From Aplectana chamaeleonis (Eukaryota > Nematoda > Chromadorea > Rhabditida > Cosmocercidae): a stretch of DNA of 64,000 nucleotides. Below the pieces are notes generated by a model that saw only the letters and a program-made list of their open reading frames with translations, did not search any database and was not told where the DNA came from. The stretch covers positions 276,001 to 340,000 of the forward strand of contig JAPDOI010000271.1 in NCBI GenBank assembly GCA_029168955.1. Reading direction: 5' to 3'. Both the position numbers and the translations under genes were made by a program. Positions 22,825 to 32,500 of the stretch are shown here, piece by piece. Each line of letters begins with the position of its first letter. The first letter of the stretch is position 1.

Positions 22825-23790
22825 AGCGAGTTAACGGAGGAAATGGAAATTGTGTTTGAATGAAGAAATAAATAGATAGCTTCCTTAAAAGTTCTCGGAA
22901 GCACTTTTTCAAAAGCTATCCTTCCTTTTCCTCATTCACACGCTAGTACCATTTTCTCTGTCGGCTCTCGTTAAGTTACAGTTTTGCGCTGAAATTAATT
23001 CGAAAAACCTGCAGAATTTTTTTTCCAAATCTTTATTTTTTCCAAGAAAAAAGAGATAGAATGAACTATTTCCTGGGGAATTTTTTTTACACTATGCTTA
23101 TCTAGTGGCCCATAACGTGGCATGTGAGTTTGTAATTTCGACGATTTCTGATTACCTGCCTAAAAATCGTCGAATGAATACCTCGCGCTAAGCTGCAGTT
23201 TAACGGGAACTTACCGCAAGTTTACTCACGCTCTCAGAAACATTTACTACCAATCCAGGGTTGATTGTGTCCGCATAAAAACTATTCAATAAAGTAAAAT
23301 AAGCCCAAGTTTCTTGGCAGGCATGGTCACCAGAGGAGGGGTTAAGAATTTTGCTGAACGTATTTCCGAATCGCGATGGTTTTTGGCGTTCCTATTTCTG
23401 ATTTTTGAAAGTGAGAAGATCCTTCCGATATCTGAATTTCGAAAAAATGTCCGCTCATCCCTGATCAGTATCCTCTGTTTCGGAGCCAACTTCACTATTT
23501 TCCTAAGTGTGAAAATGCGGAGCGAGGTGAGAGACAGACAGACAGCGTAGGGGTGAACTAAATGCAGCGTAGGCGCGTGCACGCAGGCGATTGGCAGAAA
23601 TAAATTTCACTCCGAAATAGAGAATTTGTGGTCGGAAAGCTTCTTCTGGTAGGTAGTCAGAGCAGCTAGAAACATGGTTGTAAATTCAGTAATCGGCGCC
23701 GACCCAGAGCTTGCTGCGTTCAAAAAAGCCTGAGCGACTCAGCGTCTTCCATTGCACAGCACGGCATTAGGCCATTGCTATATGTACCTC
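22825..23790. other. Non-coding repeat-derived spacer
   Basis: No exon is supported. It contains AT-rich sequence and, at 23480-23590, a minus-strand copy of a dispersed repeat also seen at 10555-10690, 39300-39440 and 54360-54480 (hallmark GCGTACGCTGCGTCTCCTTC and a Ser/Leu-codon-rich stretch after it). Confidence 0.45.
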
Positions 23791-23794
23791 CAGT

Positions 23795-24289
23795 CTGCGA
23801 CCGCGACAGGTTCGCTCATCTGTTACGAATCATCTCGGGACCCACACTCTAACCATGAAAAGAGCTGTCGCGGAACATTTGCAAACGCCGGTCGCGTCGC
23901 AGGGTGTCAGATGGGTGTTATACATTCAATTGTTAAAACCGTGCGGCGATCGTTAGCCCGCGACAGCGACGGATTAATTGGTCTAGTGCGGGTCTCCTCC
24001 GTTTTTCCATTCTTTTCTTGTAGTTCCTTCTTGCTTTTCTCTCCTGGGGTCTGTATAAATCTTGGAGCCTGCCTTTTCATAGAACTGGAACTGAACGGAT
24101 TTGTTGTTGATTCCGAGTTATTGATTTGCGCGGGCGATAGCGCGTGTCAGACGTAGGTTGGCGTGATGTATGACATAGCACAACTTGCCCTCAGCGACTG
24201 CGACGTCGCTCTGGTTTGCGACTGCGACAGGGCTGTGGCAGAGTATAATACCATTGTTATACCCCACGACAGGCTTGTCGCGGTCGCAG
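23795..24289. repeat. Foldback element (CTGCGACCGCGACAGG arms)
   Basis: CTGCGACCGCGACAGG at 23795 pairs with CTTGTCGCGGTCGCAG at 24274-24289; further GCGACAG blocks recur between them. Confidence 0.6.
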
Positions 24290-24428
24290 GTTCAACGCAG
24301 CGTTCGCCAGTTCATAGTGAATTCTCTCAGCCAGTATTTCGTGAACATCACATCACTTTTGCACAAAAGTCGTACGATGAAATTGCTTCAAAAAGCGCAC
24401 CTCTCCATGTTTTATAAGAAATTATCAG

Positions 24429-27400
24429 CCCCTGAGAACATGTGTTTGTTTGGAAGCTGTGATACAGTATCCCAAGGAGTGTAGTAAACAACTGGAGCAT
24501 ATCAGTCCTCAGCTTCTTGGTAACTTGGCTACTCCCGAGAGGGTATGGTTCACTTGCAATAGATTCTTTCCCATACCCGGTGCTGCAACTCGATGGTCAA
24601 TGAATGGAAGGACATACTTCACTCCGGCTAGGTGCACTCTTTGCACTATACTGGTTGGCCAGATACCGCCCATTCAGTACCAAGTGTCAATGTGCCGTAC
24701 TTCAGATTACTTGATTCTCATCTCGGGCCTGATATTCATACCGCTGATGTTCTACTCGTCGTTCATATGTTCCAAAAAGAGGGGAGGATCCCGCGAAGGT
24801 GTCGAAGTCGGTTGTAATGCATTCATGTTATATGTTTTACTGTCTTAACATATAGGCATTCAGAAACCACTTTCGATGAGGACGTCGATCTCAAGCTCAA
24901 GCACAGCAAAAACTCAGTCGTTAGAAAAGGCGCCAGTCTTGTTACCTGGGTCTTTTGAGAAGACAAAGACACTCGAAAGGTCAGCGGAGAAGTCGATTGA
25001 TAGGACCGAAAAAGTGGGTTCCACATCTTTCTCCATCTCTCTTTTGCTCGGTTCTGGGACAGTCTCATAGTTTTCACAATGATGAATCCATTTCAGTCGG
25101 CAGAAGTTAGGTCAAGAGAGAGCCTCATGCTGAATGAGACTCTCAGGTCAATGGAAAGTCAAGTCCTACCAGCTGCAAGAAGTACAAAAACCGGCAGGCT
25201 CGAAGTGGGCGAGAACATTCCACAATTTGCAAGAAGTACAAGAACTGGGAGGCTCGAAGTGGGCGAGGGCGCTCTACCGAATGCAAGAAGTACAAAAACT
25301 GGCAGGCTCGAGGTGGTCGAAAGCGGAACACAGAGGACACAAAGGACGGAGAGAAAACCTCGAAGTCGTCCTCCGAGTCGTCGATCTGTTCGTAGTACTG
25401 GGAGACGGGAGGAGTCGACCAAGGTGAATACACCGATGCCGACGCAGCGCGATGAGGGCACCATGAGGAGCGTCAAGAAAAGGACGCCTGAGCCGATTGT
25501 CGCGCCAAAAATTAGCTTACCTCCACCACCTACGCAGCAGGAAATAAAGGGTCTCCAAGAGCTGAAGGTGAAGGAACCGACTCAGAGCGACGAAATCGTA
25601 ACGGTGGCCCGGCTCGATGATGATGTGAGTGCAGGCTCTGAAAGTATACTTCGCCGCAGCTGCAAGCGCGTCGTGCAAAGTCGGCACATCAAGAGCTATC
25701 ACGGTCTTTTCAAGCACTGTATAAGACAACCCTCGGCCAGGATGGTCTTATACAGCGGCTTCTGGAAGATCAGACTTCGGGTCGCCCTCTGAATACTTGT
25801 GGGCCCAGTACACGGAAGACGAGTCGCGGGCGAGTTTGACTCTCTGAACGCGACGCGCACGGCGGAAATCCGCTGCGTTCACGTTGTTGAGCTCTTCTGG
25901 AGGTCGCGATGAACGTTCTTTTGGTTTCTTTTAGAGTACCGTCGCCTTGCGGCGCGATCGCATCCCTCATTGATGTGCGACGCGATTTCGGTGCTATCGC
26001 TGCGAAGGGGGGGGGGACACTGCGCCATCGCACATGGGCACTGAAGTGTTGCTTCGAATAATATCGATTCTAAATGAATTTTTCAATCGAATATTCGGAC
26101 AAATGGTACTAGCAATTCTGTGATTGGACAGAAATTTTACTTTCCTGAGGAAATATTAATACTAATCGAAAAATGGAAATTATTTGATCCCACACTCTAA
26201 TGAGCACACCCATTTTTTCGCGCCGCAACTATCCTGATTTTCGAAGAAGGAAAGTCGGGACTATCCTAGACGGGGGGGGGGGGCGCTCAAGATTCAAGAC
26301 AGAAATGAAATAAACCACCGATCTACAACGCTATCAATCGATGTTTTTCTATATAATTTCATTAACAACAATGATTGATAGCATCATCAAGCATCTTTTA
26401 TCAGTTTTTTCATTCATTTCTACGAGAAAATCTTGGGTGTCCCCCGTGTAGTATAGAGCCGTACTCCCTCGCTGCTATGGTACCGCGATCCCGATCGATA
26501 TTCATAGGTATCATGTCATCGCACCGCACGGCGATGGTACTCTGGAAGCGGCAATGCGAACGCAGATCAACTCGTCCGAGGCCAGTCCTTTTTTGTGTAG
26601 TGAGCCCACAGCCTCACCCCAGAGCGGAAGCTCCAATCAACCGCATTTGCACTCCGAATAACTCTGGCCCGTCGTTGGCTAGATGCCAGAGTGCGGGTTG
26701 GCCACAGGCGTCTAAATCTTGGAAGCTCTGTGGGCCGCAAGGGTGATCAATACACTGACGGTCGCACAGCCAGGCATGCACCGAGTTATCCCGCGGGAGT
26801 GGCTGCGTCGAAGTATAATAAGTGGTGGATAGTCCTCGATAAAATGCCGCGTTTTCCAGCCAACCGTGGTGCAAAGGGCTCCGAATAAATACGAAAAGGA
26901 TGCTGCCGACAAAAACATGGTCGTGAATCCACAGTTGTGGGCGAAACGGGGAAACATTGACAACATGTACTCGGTGAGGAGTTATCCTTGCGTAGGAAAT
27001 GCACCAACGATTGGTAACGCTATCGATTTTAGTATTTGTATAGGATTTCCATACTAACAAGGATTGATAGCAGTATCAAGCCTCATAATTCTTCTGCATT
27101 TCTATTAATGAACCTCGGGTGCAACACCCCCCCCCCTCTAAGATGGAACCAGGGTTTACTCATAGAAACAAAGAAGTTTCTGATATCAAATGCTTGACAC
27201 AGCTATCAATCAGTGTTTTCTCAGAAATTTCATGGAAATACGTCATCCACTTCATTAAAGGCAGTGTCTACCATAAAAATCGTTTTTCTGCTTTTTTGCC
27301 TATCCTGAAAACGGTCCCATGCTGATTCCAATGATGTCTCTGGAATCGTACAAGACCATCTGGGAACAGAGTTATGGTCCCTCAAATATTGAGCTAGGGA

Positions 27401-29221
27401 AGCATGGTGGACGAGTTGTCCGAGGCTTCTACCTTCCGTCATTTGCAGCCGATGTATGCGAGCTGACCTGAGTAAAGAGAGAAGTTGAGAATGAGGGGAA
27501 GAACGGGGCTATTCATCGGAAACCACCGCTCAACTCACGACCTCGAGTTTTTATTTGTTCACGTCAGAGGGCGGGCATTGCGCTTTTAGGGTTTGCCTTG
27601 CGCCCGATGTGGCAATTCCGACTCTTTTGGAGCTTTTCCTGGCTCGTTTTCATGCGTTCTTCCCAAGTTAACGTTACAGTGGGCCCTCCACTAACCCACT
27701 CCCAGTGGCAGCTGAAACACATTTTTTATCGTGAACACTGCCTTTCACTGGCTTAAATCGTGGGTAGCCTGTGGACTGATAAGGGGAGGACAAATTCGTT
27801 GAACTCCAACTTGAAGGCACACTCCAACCTCACAGACGGAATCTAACATTTCCATATACAATCGGCTCGGATCGCACTGCTACTTTGTGTTCCTTATTGT
27901 GCGTTGGCGCAAACTCGGTGGGCACATATCGTAACATACGTCCCCGGGTTTGCGCGAATGTAAATGAGAAGCGCGCAGTATCATTGCTAACCGTGATTGA
28001 AGTACACTCTCCCAGTTAGTTATCAATCCCTACAAATAAGCTAGATATAGGAAGACGCCACTGTGGCACGCCCACTGCAAGAAGCCACACTGACACGCCC
28101 CTTTGACAATCTTTAGACCTAGCAATGGCTAGACGAGCGATGAATTCCAGCCAAAAATCTCGTTCTTCCTTTTCTTACCGGCCTATCTCTTCCTTTAAGT
28201 GCGCTGCCACGAATCGATTGTGAATTATGGGCAATACATGCCTAGAACAGCAGGTCACAAGCACTTCCACCACCCAAATTTGATAAATTTTTTAGATATC
28301 ATGGCTCCATTCGTAGGTTTCGGGCGACTAGAGAGGTTTGGGTGGTCGTCTTGCGGCGCCACACAGTGAGAAGATTGGGCGGATCAGAGGGAACGACCAA
28401 GCAACGCTATTGGTTACCAAAGTGGCGTCGAACAATACTCAGAAAAAATGAAAACAAGTTATTTGTAACATATCTGAGCCGATGTAGGTTACTTGCGAGT
28501 TTTATCGTGCCATTAGGTTACATGCAATATATCGGCGGGATACTGCGTGCGATGCGCCTTCGATATGTTACATGTAACTTAAATGACTTGAGATAAGTCG
28601 CAAGTAACTTATATCGGCTTAAATACGTTACAAGTAACTTGTTTTCGATTTCTGAGAGGATACTATGTGCAGTGCGCCTCCGATATGTTACATGTAACTT
28701 AAATGGGAGTATAAGTAGCAAATAACTTTAATCGGTTTTAGCGCCACAAGACGGCCACCCAGAGATGTCGTTGCGACCAGAATAGGACCGCCTTCGAGAT
28801 AAGTCAAAATAAAAAAAACCTTTCCTGGGTGTTCTCTTCCTCCATGGTTAACAAATCCCGCGACTAAGCTTTCCTACGGACCTATCCGCACACCTTTCCA
28901 ACCATTTTCTCTGATTTTTGCTACTTTAGAAGATTAAAATACATTACACCGATCAGTTCCGGGAAAGAGAATTGCCTTCGGATCGAGAGGAGAAGACGAA
29001 AGCGAACGATGAATCAAAAAAGACTAGTCCCAAAAAGGTCAGCTTCTAACCATAGATTTTCCGTCTCAGAGCAAGTTCCGAAAGTGAACTCTTCAATTTT
29101 TCAGATTAAGTTCAACGATGAAAAGTGCATCCTATATGAGACTAACGACGAGCCAACATTCGACGATCTGGACGATCCGGGAGGTACCGATGATGGGGGC
29201 GAACCCGAAGACTTGTATTGA
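24429..29221 (+). CDS. Unrecognised single-pass membrane protein (five exons, 5' end not found)
   Basis: Exons 24429-24798, 24856-25013, 25097-25624, 28930-29037 and 29105-29221 (TGA) join in frame to about 426 residues. The first visible exon gives a Cys-containing outer part (CSKQ, WFTCNRF, ARCTLC, VSMCRTS) and then one hydrophobic helix, YLILISGLIFIPLMFYSSFI, followed by CSKKRGG, so the C-terminus should be cytoplasmic. The tail is Ser/Thr-rich and contains an 18-residue repeat three times in tandem (25175-25336), core ARSTKTGRLEVGE. Later exons are charged and end in an acidic stretch (TFDDLDDPGG, PEDLY). AATAAA lies 122 bases past the stop. The 3.3-kb third visible intron is full of repeats. 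I recognise no family. The upstream start, probably a signal peptide, may lie further 5' under repeats. Confidence 0.65.
25175..25336 (+). repeat. 54-bp coding tandem repeat, three copies
   Basis: Units begin at 25175, 25229 and 25283 and each encodes 18 residues with the shared core ARSTxTGRLEV. The spacer residues differ (GENIPQF, GEGALPN, VESGTQR), while the core is nearly fixed. The repeated Ser-Thr-Lys-Thr could be a phosphorylation or docking motif, but that is a guess. Confidence 0.9.
26325..27135. repeat. Diverged direct repeat flanking about 570 bp
   Basis: 26325-26445 and 27012-27135 share CAACGCTATCAATCGAT-like, GATTGATAGCA-TCAAGC and GGGTGTCCCCC-like blocks in the same orientation. 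The segment between them is richer in G+C and has no recognisable product. All of this is within the third visible intron of the membrane-protein gene. Confidence 0.5.
27259..27743. repeat. TTAA-type MITE (AGGCAGTGTC tip), 485 bp
   Basis: TTAA at 27255-27258, left tip AGGCAGTGTCTACCATAAAA, right tip TATCGTGAACACTGCCT, then TTCA (mutated TTAA). Interior related to the element at 19644-20129 in inverted orientation and of nearly identical length. Confidence 0.8.
28338..28765. repeat. MITE with an internal GTTACATGTAAC array
   Basis: Ends TGGGTGGTCGTCTTGCGGCG and its diverged complement (about 28740-28760). Inside, 28454-28730, the half-palindromes GTTACTTG, GTTACATGTAACTTA and AAGTAACTT recur about eight times, interleaved with ATATCGGC. 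Confidence 0.75.
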
Positions 29222-29343
29222 TTGATCTCTACGTATTGAGCATGAAAACGAAACATTCACTTAGTTTTACCATATTCAAAAATCGTGATAATATCTTAAG
29301 CTAGGGCCATTTCTGCTGACTTCTCGTTCACGATATGCCGACG

Positions 29344-29349
29344 AATAAA
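29344..29349 (+). terminator. Poly(A) signal of the membrane-protein gene
   Basis: AATAAA lies in the short gap between this gene's stop and the convergent end of cox-5A. Confidence 0.5.
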
Positions 29350-29582
29350 CGACTTAAATGTGTTCTAAATGTCACATTTCAGCTTGTGAATGTAAAACCT
29401 CACTTGAATCATTTACACATTAGCTATAATAAATAGATACCCTCAATCGCAAAACTCTAGACCGAATCATTTATAACAGCGATTCTACTAACAATATATC
29501 TACACTGCTGCATTAGTATTGGAAAGCAGGCTTCTTGTCGTATCCATATTCAGCATACCTGAAGACGTGAAGCTATGGAACA

Positions 29583-32500
29583 TCATAAAAAATAAAACGA
29601 GTTGAATAGCTCGACAGGAAGAATATCCCACCATTTCTTCTCCCACCAGTAGTCCGGCTGGGGAATGAAGAGCTCTGGCTTATCGTATCCGAGATCTTCT
29701 GGCGTTGGAATTCCAAGCTCATCGAGAACAGGCTTCACCTACAAGAGATTCTCGATACGAAGAAAGACAAAATAAAACGAAATTCCCAAGTAATACAGCA
29801 TTGAGCAGAACGAGGCCGATCTAGATATGGCCCAGGGTCAAGCGGTTACTGTCCGGTGGAGCAACGAGAGTAAATCTTCTCGAAAACTAGAACAAAAGAG
29901 TCAAGCGGGGTCGCCAATAGGGGGAATCGCAGCTGCCGAGATGTCGTACGTTCGTGCCGTGGCAGTGTGGAGGAAAGAAGACCACCTCCGTGCAAACCGA
30001 CGTCAATCCCTCCGCGGAGAGGGTTTTTGTCATGGGAGAGGTGCTGGCTGGCCGCAGCTCTCCTGAAGATTCTACTGCAAAGAGCCGGCGTCGAGAGGAA
30101 CCCAGGACCCGCGAAGAAGAAGAACTACCCATGTGCCACATGCGACAGAGATGTCAATTGGTATGGAACCAGCGTCCAATGTTTTGGATGCCAAAGGTGG
30201 GTGCACTTCTTTTGTTCGGGTCTCAGTTCTGTGAGGCACCACGATTCTTCCTTTCGTTGTATTGTGTGCTCCGCCTCCAGTAACTCCAATTCCTCACCTA
30301 CCAACCGCCCCCTCTTTATTGTACATATCAATCTCAACGGCCTTCGCGCCAAGCTTTCTGAATTATCTCTCTTCGCCCGTACTCATCACCCGGATGTTAT
30401 CATGGTCCAGGAGACCAAACTCTCTCCCTCTGCTACCTCTAGACATCCAAACATCCCGGGCTATACTGCATATCATAATCCTAGGTCATCTCAGGGAGGC
30501 GGAGTCTCTACTTTTGTTCTGTCGTCTCTTCCCTCTCACATCATTCCAAACACTCCAGTGGATGGCACTCTCAGTACATCCCCATCCATCTACCTCTAAA
30601 AACTCCACTTTCTCTTTTCAATATATACATTCCTCCTCCCACATCCTGTCCACCAACCTACAACCCTATCCCTCTACTCAAGCAGCTGTATGACTGCTCT
30701 CTATCTCCCTCAATTGTCTCTGCGGGTGACTTCAATGCTCACACGTTCTGCTCGTCGCTCGATTCTGATACTAGAGGAAATGACGTCGAAGACTGGGCGG
30801 ATGAGTGCGACCTCGTTATCCTTAACGATGGCCAGCCCACTCGTCTCCCTGCCTACGGTCGATCCTCCAGCCCAGACATCTCCCTTGTCTCTTCTAATCT
30901 CTCTAACGCCTGCTCTTGGTCTACATCCACAACTCTTTCCAGTGATCACATACCGGTCTTTGTCAATATCGATCTCTCTAACTCTCTTGCTCCCTATACA
31001 GGTGTTCGTCATCGTTCTTATCTCAAATTAAGCCTTGCAGACTGGAGCCTGTTCAGGGAAGTTGCACTTCGCCAAGCGGCCGAATATCCGTGGAATGGCA
31101 ATGTACACCAGAAGGAGCGCCACCTCTCTAATGCCATCAGGAAAGCGATGAAAGCTGCGATCCCTGAAGGTCGTGTCAAGACCTTCTTTCCCAATGTCAC
31201 CAGGGAGACACTGCAGAAGATAAGGACAAGGGACGCAAAGAGAGCTGCTAATCATCTTGACCCAGACATTGCCGAGCTGGATAATGAGATCAGGATGGAC
31301 CTTGATAGGCACAAGAAAGAATCTTGGGAAAAGTTCACTGAGAAGATGAACTTCAGAAATGATGCAGCAGCAACGTGGAAGGCCTTGAAAAGGATCTCCG
31401 GAAAGTTCACCTCCGCCGACAATTCCACGATTGAATTCGACGGCGGAGTCTTCAAGTCAGGGAAAGAGGCCGCAAATGCTCTTGGGAAGCATTTTTTCAT
31501 AACTAAATCAAAAAGAGAGAAGCAGAATAGAATAACTGTTCGGGAACTCTGTAAACTGCCACTCATGGCTGAAGATGATGCAGTCACGCCCGCTCAGGTC
31601 GAGAAGGTTATCAAGGAAACGAGTAACTCGAAGGCAGTAGGGCCAGATGGTTTGAGCCCAGCAGTTCTAAAGAGACTGCCAAATGAACTACTACCCCTGC
31701 TCGCTGACGTCATTAATACATCGTTTCGCACCTGTACATTACCTCAAGATTGGAAAGTAGCACGCGTCATCCCATTGCCGAAGCCGGGTAAATCACCATC
31801 CACGGCAAAGGTTACAGGCCAATCAGTCTTCTCTCACCTATTGCCAAAGTTGCAGAAAAATTGGCTGTGGAGGAGCTTGCCGAACATAATAGCAAACAAC
31901 AGCATCAACATGGTTTCCGTAAGCTACATTCCACCACTACGGCCCAGCTGGAAATTGTGAGCTATGTTTTGGACGGCTTCAATGCCATGAAACCTCAGCG
32001 TACCGTAGGTGTAGCCCTCGACCTAACGAAGGCTTTTGACACTGTAAATTTGGGCATTTTGTCGGAGAGCCTATTAAGGTCTACCATTCCGCCCTGGCAG
32101 AAGCGGTGGATAACCGCATTCACCAAAGGACGTCGGGCAAATGTGCTATTTCAAGGGCACGTCTCCAATAGCATCCCAATTGCCGCCGGTGTACCTCAAG
32201 GAGGAGTTCTATCGCCTGCTCTTTTCAGTCTGTATATTGAAGATCTACCCGTTCCATCCCAAGACATCAAGGTCGTAGCATATGCGGATGATATTACTAT
32301 ACTATGCCGGGACCGCGACATAAATGTAGCTGCCAGTAAGATCAATGACTACTTGATCGAGTTGAAATGTTTTCTCGATAGCAAGATGCTTACGGTCTCT
32401 GCCGCTAAATCATCTGTAACCGTCTTTTCCACTGATAATGCGGAGCACAGTGCTCATCCCATGGTGAAATGGGACGAAACTCGCCTGCTGGCCGCCCGAT

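Noticed and set aside
24163..24428. Possible extra exon of the membrane-protein gene (ITFAQKSYDEIASKSAPLH)
   Set aside because: The gap to the next exon's acceptor at 24428 would make an intron of about 20 bases, too short to splice; the frame also overlaps the end of a foldback element.
25860..26035. Complete MITE of the GGTGCTATCGCAGC family
   Set aside because: Only one terminus (about 25990) is recognisable; no matching second end was found, so it is at most a fragment.
26614..27060. 148-codon minus-strand frame and overlapping plus-strand frames
   Set aside because: They lie between two direct repeats in an intron; no motif is recognisable and the three frames overlap without preference.
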